A stretch of 64,000 nucleotides of DNA from Bacteroidota bacterium. Its GTDB lineage: Bacteria; Bacteroidota; Bacteroidia; Flavobacteriales; Weeksellaceae. Of this stretch, positions 1 to 7,576 are shown in pieces. The position numbers and the translations under genes were made by a program. The notes beneath the pieces are model-generated. The model saw only the letters and a program-made list of their open reading frames with translations, made no database searches and was not told the origin of the DNA. Location: NCBI GenBank assembly GCA_023393915.1, contig JAEXBS010000047.1, forward strand, positions 248,001-312,000, read 5' to 3'. The stretch's first letter is position 1. Every line of letters starts with the position of its first letter.

Positions 1-247
1 TCCCATGCAGCACTTCATGTTTCTGAAATATTGCTTCTATATTGCTTTCAATCTTCACAAGAGCAATATTCCTACGATCGTTTCTAACTGTGGTCCTACT
101 CTTCTCAGGATCCCACCGAGAAGGCTCCACACTGATCTTCGAGTAAAGCTCCACACGAACAGAATTGAAAGAAACCCGCACTCTAATAGGTACGGGTTTG
201 TCATCTGTATTCCCTTTAATTGAGAATTTAATAGAGTACTTAAGCAT
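1..247 (-). CDS. Tyrosine integrase, N-terminal part (cut by window edge)
   Basis: Translating the reverse strand from the ATG at 247 gives an open frame to the window edge. About 80 residues are visible and match the arm-DNA-binding N-terminus of Bacteroidota phage and transposon integrases: a beta-rich stretch with PVPIRVRVSF, then VELYSKISVEPSRWDPEK, then a helix with NIALVKIESNIEAIF. The catalytic domain lies outside the window. The start overlaps the end of the upstream HTH gene by 8 nt, suggesting translational coupling. It should catalyse integration and excision at the tRNA-Arg gene at the other prophage end. Its position at the left end and its reverse orientation fit a lysogeny module. 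Confidence 0.85.
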   Translation of the reverse strand, partial: MLKYSIKFSIKGNTDDKPVPIRVRVSFNSVRVELYSKISVEPSRWDPEKSRTTVRNDRRNIALVKIESNIEAIFQKHEVLHG

Positions 248-590
248 TTCTGTACCCTATTTTTACAATCTCGACAACCCGAGGTTTACATTTTTTTGTT
301 GGGATATTGCTCTTCCTGGATGATCGCACCTTACCGGTGCCAAAGAAGATCCACTCGAGTGAGAAGTTATACTTATCAGCTAGGATCAAAAAATCCTTAT
401 CATATAGATTTTTAGAACGGCTTTTCTTTCCTACAATATTATTTTTAAGCTGATATATCCGTGAAGGTTCCAGGTCATTTACCAAGCAAAATTCACTAAT
501 TGAATGAACGATTTCCTCATTCTGTAGAATTTCTATTGCTTGAAAATAACGTTTAATAATTCCTAAAATGTCTGGTGAGGGTGCGGACAA
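240..590 (-). CDS. Small HTH-like DNA-binding protein next to integrase
   Basis: The protein has 116 residues. The layout is typical of a family found beside integrases in Bacteroidota mobile elements: a start like ILGIIKRYFQAIEIL, a central SRIYQLKNN helix resembling a recognition helix, then KYNFSLEWIFFGTGKV, which is like the tail of XRE-type repressors (xxxWLLTGxG). It probably binds DNA and may act in control of integration or lysogeny. It lies between the lipoprotein gene and the integrase on the same strand and overlaps the integrase start. Function is inferred from pattern and context only. Confidence 0.6.
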   Translation of the reverse strand: MSAPSPDILGIIKRYFQAIEILQNEEIVHSISEFCLVNDLEPSRIYQLKNNIVGKKSRSKNLYDKDFLILADKYNFSLEWIFFGTGKVRSSRKSNIPTKKCKPRVVEIVKIGYRNA

Positions 591-604
591 TTGGTTTTAA
601 TTTA

Positions 605-1069
605 TTATTGCTTTTTAAACTTGAAGTAGAGCCTTCCAGTTGGCGAAGTCGCGTCAGGCTCAGAAGTCGTAACTATTCCTCCAGAATAATCTAGTAACGT
701 CAAATGATGAACGTAATTATTGGAGTGATTTAATTTCAATACAGCGTTGTTATCGCCAGTTACCGGTACAATGCTATAGGATCCCGATTCGATTAAATTT
801 GGAAATTCACCATTGTAAGGCGTGTAAGTATAATTATCACCGGAGATTACATATTTATTATTCCAGTCGTTAGCTCTATAAGTCGAGCCATCGTAGCTGA
901 ATTGCACTTGAATCCACGTTCCTTGCATTGTGGCCTTAATAAAGTTCGCATTCGTGAAATCTTGTTTTTCCGGTTGAACTACAGGATCATCATCTCTTCC
1001 TGAAGAGCAAGAAGTTAATGTAATTACAGATAAACAAGTAATGATTGCGAAGAAGAATAGTTTTTTCAT
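605..1069 (-). CDS. Small lipoprotein in the lysogeny operon
   Basis: The protein has 154 residues with a lipoprotein signal peptide: KK at the N-terminus, a hydrophobic core FFFAIITCLSVITL and the lipobox LTSC (Cys20). A polar linker SSGRDDDP follows, then a beta-rich domain with GTWIQVQFSYDGSTYRANDW, reminiscent of small lipocalin-like Bacteroidota lipoproteins. It lies between the repressor and the integrase on the same strand, so it should be expressed in the lysogen. Phage lipoproteins expressed from prophages can block superinfection or change the cell surface; this role is inference. No specific family is recognised. Confidence 0.65.
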   Translation of the reverse strand: MKKLFFFAIITCLSVITLTSCSSGRDDDPVVQPEKQDFTNANFIKATMQGTWIQVQFSYDGSTYRANDWNNKYVISGDNYTYTPYNGEFPNLIESGSYSIVPVTGDNNAVLKLNHSNNYVHHLTLLDYSGGIVTTSEPDATSPTGRLYFKFKKQ

Positions 1070-1093
1070 TTGTATTTTGGTTTTATGGTATGG

Positions 1094-1843
1094 TTAGCGT
1101 CTTAGTTTTTTATTGGTTCCTTTTTGTCGAACTTCAACTATATTAAATAGGAATGCAATTTCGGAAAGTTTTAGCAAAAAATCACCATGCTTTCCATCAG
1201 CGTTGTTCAAAGATCTGCAAGTGATGGTTCCATTCTCAACATCGTGATTTGCTATTTCCTTAATCATGACACCTTGGGTCCCATGGGCAATTACAAAATC
1301 ATACTTCTTATAAAATAGCTTTGATTTCCAGTGATCCCTGGTCACCTCTCTACAAATTACTATATCTCCTTTATAATAGTCCGGCTCCATAGAATCTCCA
1401 TCCACTTCAAAAGCCAGGTAATTTCCTTTATAATCTTTGTCTGACTCTATTAATATCGTCGGCATATCTTTAATATACTCATCACTATAATAGCTGTCAG
1501 TCCATCCTCCTCGAGCTTTGGTGGTTACCACTTTAACCAGCGTCTGCCCTTCGTACTTTTTTGGAATAAGCTCCATATTATATTCAGGCTTAGGCTCGGC
1601 AACAAAATCCAGGCTCTTTCCTTCCATCTGGATCATTTCCCCTTCACCGGTGAGAAGCCAGTCATAATTGATATCGTTGTAAGTATCAGAAATCAGCTTA
1701 GCGAATTTAACACTCAATCCGTTTTTCCCCTTCAAAACATTGTAAAGCCTATCAGGCCTTTCTAGGCCTAAGCTTTCAGCAAAAGCACTTGGAGTCATCT
1801 GCTTATGAACAATGTATCTGTAAAGATGATGATCGTATTTCAT
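1094..1843 (-). CDS. CI/LexA-like prophage repressor (XRE HTH + S24 peptidase domain)
   Basis: The protein has 249 residues. Residues about 10-65 form an XRE-type helix-turn-helix (TPSAFAESLGL ... GLSVKFAKLISDTYNDINYDWLLTGEG). Residues about 95-240 form a LexA/S24-like domain with VDGDSMEPDYYKGD, in which Ser151 is the expected nucleophile, and GVMIKEI, in which Lys195 is the expected general base. It should keep the early genes silent by binding operators in the divergent region to its right. One oddity is that the usual Ala-Gly self-cleavage site is not obvious; the corresponding segment reads TTKARGGWTD. Induction could be by other means, for example the KilA-N/ANT protein encoded divergently. 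Confidence 0.85.
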   Translation of the reverse strand: MKYDHHLYRYIVHKQMTPSAFAESLGLERPDRLYNVLKGKNGLSVKFAKLISDTYNDINYDWLLTGEGEMIQMEGKSLDFVAEPKPEYNMELIPKKYEGQTLVKVVTTKARGGWTDSYYSDEYIKDMPTILIESDKDYKGNYLAFEVDGDSMEPDYYKGDIVICREVTRDHWKSKLFYKKYDFVIAHGTQGVMIKEIANHDVENGTITCRSLNNADGKHGDFLLKLSEIAFLFNIVEVRQKGTNKKLRR

Positions 1844-1909
1844 TATAAATTTTTATGGCTGGTAATCAGCGTTTTATAAATACTCTCGTAAATTATTGTG
1901 TTTTCATGG

Positions 1910-1938
1910 TTGTTATATTGTATTAAATTGTATATTTG
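1910..1938 (+). promoter_or_regulatory. Candidate early rightward promoter
   Basis: TATATTTG at 1931-1938 fits the Bacteroidota -7 element TAnnTTTG, with TTG at 1910-1912 and an 18-bp spacer, within the usual 17-23 bp. It points toward the early genes starting at 2053. A 9-bp inverted repeat, TTGTGTTTT at 1896-1904 and AAAACACAA at 1955-1963, flanks it and could hold repressor half-sites. No mapping data exist. Confidence 0.5.
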
Positions 1939-2002
1939 TACAAGAATAAACAATAAAACACAAGAAACAAAATTTGTCAATCGTAAAAACTAGACAAATA
2001 TA

Positions 2003-2028
2003 ACACAACTGTGTAAATAATGTGTAAT
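2003..2028. promoter_or_regulatory. Candidate operator: 12-bp palindrome and GTGTAA repeats
   Basis: ACACAACTGTGT at 2003-2014 is a perfect inverted repeat with 5-bp arms. It runs into GTGTAAAT (2011-2018) and a second GTGTAAT (2022-2028). The same GTGTAAAT word occurs in the control regions at 12086 and 25809, so a common regulator, perhaps the repressor encoded at 1094-1843, may bind all three. This is inference from sequence similarity. Confidence 0.35.
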
Positions 2029-2052
2029 ACAAAATTATTAAAGCGTCTAAAA

Positions 2053-2259
2053 ATGGAAAAACAAAAAATTGATGTGATCACAATTCAGGGAATGCAAAGA
2101 CTCTTTTCTGTCAGTAGATCAACTATTTACAAGAAGTACATTCCTAACTTGACCCCGCTTCCTACAACAAACCACAAGGTTTTATTCAACTATCAGGAAG
2201 CAAAAAAACTTCATGAAAAGTACACAAAGGGAATGGAGAAATACAACGTAATAGCATAA
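2053..2259 (+). CDS. Small HTH protein (excisionase/Cro-like)
   Basis: The protein has 68 residues from the ATG at 2053, chosen because it follows an A-rich stretch as usual in this group; an in-frame ATG at 2020 would add 11 residues. ITIQGMQRLFSVSRSTIYKKY is a MerR/excisionase-type helix-turn-helix, followed by a wing-like segment with NHKVLFNYQEAKKLHEKY. As the first gene right of the divergent control region it occupies the place of a Cro- or Xis-like regulator. The exact role is not proven. Confidence 0.6.
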   Translation: MEKQKIDVITIQGMQRLFSVSRSTIYKKYIPNLTPLPTTNHKVLFNYQEAKKLHEKYTKGMEKYNVIA

Positions 2260-2273
2260 TTCTAAAACCACAA

Positions 2274-3062
2274 ATGATGAATCTACAATTATTCAACTAC
2301 AACAACAACCCGGTTTCGTTCCGGAAGGAAAATGATACTGTGTATGTGAACGCTACCGAAATGGCGAAGCCTTTTGGAAAGAGACCAATTGACTATCTGA
2401 AACTTACATCGACAACTGAGCTTATAGAGGCCAAAGTGAGAAAAAATCACATTGCTGAAAGTCAATTAGTTATAACAGAGCGTGGAGGATTGAATCCTGG
2501 TACTTGGCTTAACGAAGACATTGCAATCGACTTCGCTCAATGGCTATCAGTAGACTTTAGACTGTGGGTATCAGACCGCATTAAGGAACTAATGAAGTAC
2601 GGATTTACCGCTACTCCAGACACGCTGGAAAACCTAGTGAAAAATCCTCAATTGCTCATTGACTTAGCTACTGCTCTAAAAGAAGAGAGAGCTACTAACG
2701 CTAGAAAGACCGCTCAACTCGATCTTGCTAATAGCACAATCAAAAGCCAAGCTCCTAAAGTTGAGTATTTCGATGAAGTCCTTCAAAGCAAGTCCGATAT
2801 TACAACAACAACCATTGATGGAGAACTTGGAATGAGCGCTCAAGCGCTGAATAAGCTTCTAAAAAACCACAGAGTGCAATATAAGATTGATGGTGTGTGG
2901 AAGCTCTATTCCAAGTACGAGGGGAAAGGCTACACAAAATCAAGAACTCACACTTATACGGACTCGATTGGCCACAGCAGAACAGAAATACTTACCACTT
3001 GGAGTGAGAAAGGTAGAATGTTCATTCATGACTTTGTGAAAACTCTAAAAGAAGCATCGTAA
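2274..3062 (+). CDS. KilA-N domain / phage antirepressor (ANT) protein
   Basis: The protein has 262 residues. The N-terminal ~105 residues are a KilA-N domain: VYVNATEMAKPFGKRPIDYLKL, then ITERGGLNPGTWLNEDIAIDFAQWL in segments, then WVSDRIKELMKYG. A helical linker follows, and residues ~155-260 form an ANT/KilAC domain (SAQALNKLLKNHRVQYKIDGVWKLY ... TTWSEKGRMFIHDF). Such proteins bind DNA or repressors and can trigger lytic growth. It sits early in the rightward operon. Its stop overlaps the start of the next gene by one base. Confidence 0.85.
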   Translation: MMNLQLFNYNNNPVSFRKENDTVYVNATEMAKPFGKRPIDYLKLTSTTELIEAKVRKNHIAESQLVITERGGLNPGTWLNEDIAIDFAQWLSVDFRLWVSDRIKELMKYGFTATPDTLENLVKNPQLLIDLATALKEERATNARKTAQLDLANSTIKSQAPKVEYFDEVLQSKSDITTTTIDGELGMSAQALNKLLKNHRVQYKIDGVWKLYSKYEGKGYTKSRTHTYTDSIGHSRTEILTTWSEKGRMFIHDFVKTLKEAS

Positions 3063-3406
3063 TGAACCTATCCGCTGAGCTATCAAAAAGAGAGCTTGAA
3101 GTCGCAAAGGTCATGGCCTTTACGAGATCGAAAAGCGAAGCAGCTGACAAGCTCTGCATAAGTGAAGGAACTCTCTCCGCCCACACTTACAGAATCTACG
3201 AGAAACTGGAAATCCACTCAAAAAGTGAGCTCGTGATATGGTGGATGGTAACAAAGCTTAGAATTGAAAAGGCGTTAATCCCCTACTTCCAGCTGATGAT
3301 TATAACAATGTTATCAATTGGAATGATGCAAGAAGATCACTTCAGGATTAATAGCCGACCAGGAAGAAGAACAGAAATCAAATCAATACAAAATACCACA
3401 AAATGA
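3062..3406 (+). CDS. LuxR-type HTH protein
   Basis: The protein has 114 residues. Residues ~6-60 are a LuxR/GerE helix-turn-helix: LSKRELEVAKVMA, then AADKLCISEGTLSAHTYRIYEKL, then SELVIW. A short hydrophobic segment (LIPYFQLMIITMLSIGMM) follows, which could be a membrane or packing helix, then a basic tail. It lacks a receiver domain, so it is a stand-alone regulator, probably of phage transcription. It starts on the last base of the antirepressor stop codon. Confidence 0.7.
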   Translation: MNLSAELSKRELEVAKVMAFTRSKSEAADKLCISEGTLSAHTYRIYEKLEIHSKSELVIWWMVTKLRIEKALIPYFQLMIITMLSIGMMQEDHFRINSRPGRRTEIKSIQNTTK

Positions 3407-3579
3407 AAACATTCTTAAATATCCTACTAGCACTATTTGTAGTGTGGTTCCTTTTGATCAGCGAAAGTACTAATCCGGCCTTATACGCTAAGAGCCTTTC
3501 CTTTCTAACGATCGTGTTTCTAGCGAGAATGAACCACAAGAAAATAACGGAGTTTTTCCAAGAAAAAGAACAGTTATGA
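3403..3579 (+). CDS. Small membrane protein
   Basis: The protein has 58 residues, from the ATG at 3403 (overlapping the end of the LuxR-type gene by 4 nt) to the TGA at 3577-3579. The N-terminal MKTFLNILLALFVVWFLLIS is strongly hydrophobic, and a second apolar stretch LSFLTIVFLA is followed by a charged tail RMNHKKITEFFQEKEQL. It is probably an inner-membrane peptide with one or two passes. The tight packing with neighbours supports real translation. Function unknown. Confidence 0.55.
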   Translation: MKTFLNILLALFVVWFLLISESTNPALYAKSLSFLTIVFLARMNHKKITEFFQEKEQL

Positions 3580-3848
3580 TAGAGGTCATAAGATTTATCC
3601 TCTGGAGACTCGAGCTCGGAGGTGACGTAGCAGAAGTAATTCATAACCCTGAAAAATATTTTATACAACTCAACGCCGATGAACCTACAAGAACTACTAT
3701 CCAAGCCTATAGCAATGATGACTGGCGAAGAGTTAGTGAGACTCTTTTCAGAATTTTTAAACAACGTTCCGAAAGAAACAAAAGAGACTTCCCAAGAAGA
3801 CAATCTAATCAATGGCCTAGGGAATCTAGCAGCTTTCCTCAAGTGTAG
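3576..3848 (+). CDS. Doubtful overlapping ORF
   Basis: An open frame starts at the ATGA overlapping the preceding stop. The first ~35 codons (MIEVIRFILWRLELGGDVAE...) cover a stretch with no other gene and could be real. From 3679 onward it overlaps the better-supported DUF3853-like gene by 170 nt and becomes rich in Arg and Ser, as expected for an off-frame reading. It may be a truncated or spurious gene. Low confidence. Confidence 0.25.
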   Translation: MIEVIRFILWRLELGGDVAEVIHNPEKYFIQLNADEPTRTTIQAYSNDDWRRVSETLFRIFKQRSERNKRDFPRRQSNQWPRESSSFPQV

Positions 3849-3978
3849 CAGAACGCAAGTTGCAAAGCTTAGAAACTCAGGAAAAATAGATAGCGCAACC
3901 ATCCAGGTAGGAAGGAAGCTACTCTTCAAGAAAGATGAAGTTCTAAGCATTCTAGGTCAAGAATACATTAATAACTAA
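3679..3978 (+). CDS. DUF3853-like DNA-binding protein
   Basis: The protein has 99 residues. The N-terminal LLSKPIAMMTGEELVRLFSEF and the C-terminal half GLGNLAAFLKCSRTQVAKLRNSGKID, then VGRKLLFKKDEVLSIL, fit the DUF3853 family common in Bacteroidota phages and conjugative elements. The second half is an excisionase-type helix-turn-helix. It lies directly before the SMC-like gene in the early operon. It is likely a DNA-binding accessory protein; its target is unknown. Confidence 0.7.
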   Translation: MNLQELLSKPIAMMTGEELVRLFSEFLNNVPKETKETSQEDNLINGLGNLAAFLKCSRTQVAKLRNSGKIDSATIQVGRKLLFKKDEVLSILGQEYINN

Positions 3979-3995
3979 CAAAAAATCCCTCATAA

Positions 3996-5948
3996 ATGAA
4001 AAACGTTCACTTGAAAACCCTAAGGCTCCACAGCTTCAAGGGGATCAAAAAACTAGAGAGTAATTTCTCAGCACAAGAAACAAATATTGAAGGCAGAAAT
4101 GGGTCCGGAAAAACAACCGTATTTGACGCATTCACCTTCCTACTATTTGGAAAAGACAGCCATGGATCAGCAAACTTCGGAATTAAAACTCGTGAAAACG
4201 GTATTCCACTAAATCATGTGGACCATACTGTTGAAGCTGTACTAGAAATAGACGGTACACCGGTTACACTCAAAAAAATCTTTAAGGAAAACTGGGTAAA
4301 GAAAAGAGGTGAGCTCGAACCGGAGCTCAAAGGACACGAAACCCTTTGCTACATTGACGATGTTCCAAAAAAGCTAAACGAATACCAGTCGTTTATCTCG
4401 GAGATCTTAGATGAAGAGGTATTCAAGTTAATCACGAATCCAAAATATTTCGCGTCAATGCCCTGGAGAAATCAGAGAGAAATACTGTTTACCATTTCAG
4501 GAACTATTTCTGACAGTGAAATTGCTAAAGGAAAGAAAGATTATGAGGCTCTTTTAGAGAAGCTCTCAGGCAAGAGAATGAGTGATTACCTACGTCAGAT
4601 CTCAGAGGAAAAGAAAAGGCTTAAAAAGGATCTGGATTCAATTCCTACAAGAGTTGACGAAGTGGAAAGAGGTAAGCCGGATGCGGAGGATTTCCCAGCT
4701 TTAGAAATGGAAATTGAAAAGGTAGAAAAAGAAACGCAAGAGGTTGACGCTATTATTTCAAATGCCAATTCAGCCTATAAAAAGCAAACGGATGACAATC
4801 AGAAAATATACTCTGAAATCAACGCCCTGAAGATCAAAAGATCTGAGATCGAAAACAAGGCCAAGGAGAACAATATGTCTGACTATTACGCTCGTAGAGC
4901 TGAGCGCTCAAAGATCGAAAATGATCTTAAAAACGCCCAGCGTGAGCTTACAAATCATGATAACGATCTGAAGTCTACAGTACTTGTTCTTAGCGCCAAA
5001 AACGAACAAATTGAAGCGTTAAGAAAAGAATTCTCCGATATCTCTGATCGCGAATATAAAGAGCAGCAGCTCCAAATGATTTGCCCAGTGTGGAACTTCG
5101 CTTGTGGCGATGTAAAGTCCCTAGAGCTCCACGATAAAAATCAGGACAAAGCTCGTGAGACTTTCAACCAAAAAAGGGTTAAAGATCTTGAGGATAACAA
5201 TGAAAAAGGGCAGAGAATTTCAGCAGAAATCGCTCAGCTAAAAGAAGAAATAGCAGCGAGTGAAAATGCTCTTTTACTCACTGAGCAAAGGATCAAAAAC
5301 ATTCAGTCTGAACTTAGAAACACTCCTTTCCCAGCTGAGCCAGGAGAGGTCGATATGAACAGCGTCCAGGAATGGGTTGACATCCATAAAGAAATCAAAT
5401 TCCTGGAAGATTCAGTAACTGAGATTACGACTCCGGACAACAGCGATCTGAAAGACCAAAAAAGAGTTCTTTTATCCCAATTAGAAGGCCTTAAATCAAG
5501 GCTCAATAAGAAAACTCTGATCGAAAAATCAGAGGTTCGAATTTCGGAGCTCCTGGAGGAACAAAAGAAACTTGCTCAGCTTATCTCAACTTACGAAAAA
5601 GACGAATTCACCATCAACAACTTCACGAAAGATAGAATTACTGAAGCTGAGGCTATAATTAATAGTCGCTTTGAGATCGTGAAATTTAAACTATTCGACA
5701 CCCTGGTGAATGGAGCTGAAGTAGAGACGTGCGAAATGACAGTGCATGGAGTGCCTTACAGCGATCTTAACACAGCCTCTACCATCAACGCTGGTATTGA
5801 TGTGATCAACGTCCTTTCCCAATTCTATGGCGTTCAAGCTCCTATTTTCATCGACAATAGAGAAAGCGTGACAGATATACTACACTCGAATTCACAGATC
5901 GTGAATTTGATAGTGAACAATAACTACGAAACCCTAACAATTAAATAA
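3996..5948 (+). CDS. SMC/SbcC-like ATPase
   Basis: The protein has 650 residues. The Walker A motif GRNGSGKTT is at residues 33-41 after an N-terminal beta-hairpin (LKTLRLHSFKGIKKLE). A long coiled coil from ~200 to ~540 is interrupted near residue 360 by ICPVWNFAC, a CxxxxxxC variant reminiscent of the zinc hook of Rad50/SbcC. The C-terminal ATPase half carries NAGIDVINVLSQFYGVQAPIFIDNRESV in segments, with IFIDN as the Walker B-like part. It is probably involved in DNA end processing or recombination during phage replication, consistent with the RecT-like gene two genes downstream. No SbcD-like nuclease partner is visible. Confidence 0.8.
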   Translation: MKNVHLKTLRLHSFKGIKKLESNFSAQETNIEGRNGSGKTTVFDAFTFLLFGKDSHGSANFGIKTRENGIPLNHVDHTVEAVLEIDGTPVTLKKIFKENWVKKRGELEPELKGHETLCYIDDVPKKLNEYQSFISEILDEEVFKLITNPKYFASMPWRNQREILFTISGTISDSEIAKGKKDYEALLEKLSGKRMSDYLRQISEEKKRLKKDLDSIPTRVDEVERGKPDAEDFPALEMEIEKVEKETQEVDAIISNANSAYKKQTDDNQKIYSEINALKIKRSEIENKAKENNMSDYYARRAERSKIENDLKNAQRELTNHDNDLKSTVLVLSAKNEQIEALRKEFSDISDREYKEQQLQMICPVWNFACGDVKSLELHDKNQDKARETFNQKRVKDLEDNNEKGQRISAEIAQLKEEIAASENALLLTEQRIKNIQSELRNTPFPAEPGEVDMNSVQEWVDIHKEIKFLEDSVTEITTPDNSDLKDQKRVLLSQLEGLKSRLNKKTLIEKSEVRISELLEEQKKLAQLISTYEKDEFTINNFTKDRITEAEAIINSRFEIVKFKLFDTLVNGAEVETCEMTVHGVPYSDLNTASTINAGIDVINVLSQFYGVQAPIFIDNRESVTDILHSNSQIVNLIVNNNYETLTIK

Positions 5949-5954
5949 AACTGC

Positions 5955-6431
5955 ATGAAAACATTACAAATCCCGAAAGGGTACGAATTCGATAGAATTG
6001 AGAATGGAGAAATCATTCTAAAAAAGGGAGATATTCTTTCGAAAATTAACTCTGTAGAAGATGCAATAGAAGAACTGGGACAAAAGGACAATGAGGTACA
6101 AAATCTAAAAAGCCTTTATGCTCTCAAGAGGAATACCAATCTTGATTGTAATTACCTAATCACTTATCAAGAGCTAGTGGTTATCACCAAAGCATTAAAC
6201 GAAGGCTGGGTACCTGATTACAGTGATCATAAGCAAGGAAAGTACGAAGTGTGGGCGGGTATTAATTCTGCCGGTCTCCTGTTCTCGCACTCGGATTACG
6301 TTCCCTCGGCTACGATTGCGTCTCTCGGCGCCCGCCTTTGCTATCGCGATAAACGTACCGTAGACCATTCCCGTAAAACGTTCGAAAACCTTTGGTTCAA
6401 GCACCTACTAGAAATTGACAACATAAAATAA
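5955..6431 (+). CDS. Second DGR target protein (remote VR2)
   Basis: The protein has 158 residues. Residues 1-60 are charged and partly helical. Residues 60-130 resemble a domain common in small Bacteroidota phage proteins (NLDCNYLITYQELVVITKALNEGWVPDY read in parts) that ends in a GARLCY motif. Codons 105-130 (6267-6342) match the DGR template at 41337-41412 and differ at 15 positions, all template adenines. The variable residues include 105, 110, 112, 114, 115, 119, 121, 123 and 124. Unlike the tail target, the repeat is internal: 28 residues follow it. The gene is between the SMC-like ATPase and RecT genes with 6- and 23-nt gaps, so it is co-expressed with early genes. There is no signal peptide or membrane segment. 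Function unknown. Confidence 0.85.
   Translation: MKTLQIPKGYEFDRIENGEIILKKGDILSKINSVEDAIEELGQKDNEVQNLKSLYALKRNTNLDCNYLITYQELVVITKALNEGWVPDYSDHKQGKYEVWAGINSAGLLFSHSDYVPSATIASLGARLCYRDKRTVDHSRKTFENLWFKHLLEIDNIK
6267..6342 (+). repeat. DGR variable repeat 2 (VR2)
   Basis: This 76-nt stretch aligns without gaps to template positions 41337-41412. It has 15 mismatches and every one is at a template A (changed to T, C or G). Homology stops sharply on the 5' side at 6267. The 3' 18 nt (6325-6342) are identical to the end of VR1 and differ from the template by the same three changes, marking a candidate IMH. A 10-bp palindrome TATCGCGATA (6342-6351) follows immediately. Confidence 0.9.
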
Positions 6432-6454
6432 TTAACCCTCAAATATTTATCAAA

Positions 6455-7357
6455 ATGACTGATCTAATTCAATCAAATCAATCCCGGACAATTAATTTTT
6501 ACGATCCGGCACAAATGGAAAGCGTGCAAAGAGCCGCTAATATGTTCGCTAATTCTGACCTCGTTCCAGACATGTACAAGGTAGGCGGTAAGCTGAACAA
6601 TCCAAAGGAAAAAGCTATTGCTAACTGCGTTATTGCCATGAACATGGCTACTAGAATGAACGCTGATGTACTAATGATCATGCAAAACCTTGTGATCGTA
6701 CAAGGTAGACCTTCCTGGTCATCAACCTTCCTTATTTCTTCTGTTAACTCTTCAGGGCGATTCGAGCCTATGAAATACAGAATTGAGAATAAAGGAAAGC
6801 TAGGCAAAGTTGACTACACCGACTACGAATGGAACGGAAAATCCAAAGCTGCGGTTGTTAAGACCTTTGACGGATCTAAAATAGATAATCTAGTATGTGT
6901 AGCTTACACGAAAGAGAAAGGATCTGATGAAGTTCTAGAATCCTCTCCTATCTCAATCGAGATGGCGATCAAGGAAGGATGGTTCACGAAGAACGGATCC
7001 AAGTGGCAATCCATGCCGGAACAAATGCTTCGATATAGATCAGCTTCCTTTTGGACCAGAGCTTATGCTCCTGAGATTTCTATGGGTATGCAAACCACAG
7101 AAGAAGTTCAAGACGTTACTACCATCGACGTGGAGGCTGAGGTAGTGGAGAAGAAAGTGGAGAAGGAAATCGAAGCTAACGCCAACGCTCAAAAATTTGG
7201 AATGCCAGCTGAAGAACCAGCTGAAAAGCCTGTAGAAGAAAAGCAGGCTTCAAAGATTCCAACAGCTACTCCGGAGCAAGCGTTCTCAGATGCTCCCGAC
7301 GCTAGAGATCCGAAAGAACTCTTCGAAGAAAAGACAGCACCTAAACCAAAATACTAA
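6455..7357 (+). CDS. recT: RecT-family single-strand annealing protein
   Basis: The protein has 300 residues. The core to about residue 215 shows the pattern of Bacteroidota phage RecT proteins: CVIAMNMATRMNADVLMIMQNL, then VQGRPSWSSTFLISSVNSSGRFEP, then GWFTKNGSKWQSMPEQMLRYRSASFW, then TRAYAPEISMGM (all in order). The last ~85 residues are acidic, Pro/Glu-rich and probably disordered. It should anneal complementary single strands in phage recombination, together with the nearby SMC-like ATPase and SSB-like protein. It lies downstream of the VR2 gene on the same strand. Confidence 0.85.
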   Translation: MTDLIQSNQSRTINFYDPAQMESVQRAANMFANSDLVPDMYKVGGKLNNPKEKAIANCVIAMNMATRMNADVLMIMQNLVIVQGRPSWSSTFLISSVNSSGRFEPMKYRIENKGKLGKVDYTDYEWNGKSKAAVVKTFDGSKIDNLVCVAYTKEKGSDEVLESSPISIEMAIKEGWFTKNGSKWQSMPEQMLRYRSASFWTRAYAPEISMGMQTTEEVQDVTTIDVEAEVVEKKVEKEIEANANAQKFGMPAEEPAEKPVEEKQASKIPTATPEQAFSDAPDARDPKELFEEKTAPKPKY

Positions 7358-7369
7358 ACCACAAAACTT

Positions 7370-7576
7370 ATGAATCTTGGCGATATCATGGTCCTAAATA
7401 AGGATAACACGTTTCAAAAGAATAGAACGAAGCACGTTTGGGGCAAAAAAGGCGATATCGTCAAGATCATAAGCATTAGTGGCAACGCTCTCATTTATGA
7501 GAAAGTAAGTGGATTAAAAAAGGGACAGCGATTCCCTTGCAATAGAAATGACGTCTCACCAATAGAAGACAAATGA
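7370..7576 (+). CDS. Small hypothetical early protein
   Basis: The protein has 68 residues, is basic, and shows a beta-rich pattern (DIVKIISISGNALIYEKVSGLKKGQRFP) like a small SH3-type barrel. It is in the early operon after RecT, and its stop codon overlaps the next start as ATGA. No family recognised. Confidence 0.55.
   Translation: MNLGDIMVLNKDNTFQKNRTKHVWGKKGDIVKIISISGNALIYEKVSGLKKGQRFPCNRNDVSPIEDK

Noticed and set aside
5..223. Forward 72-codon ORF at the left edge
   Set aside because: It lies antisense to the integrase N-terminus, whose protein pattern is clear on the reverse strand.
3378..3950. 190-codon reverse ORF
   Set aside because: It is antisense to the small membrane gene and the DUF3853-like gene; its composition is Ser/Phe/Leu-rich as expected for a shadow frame.
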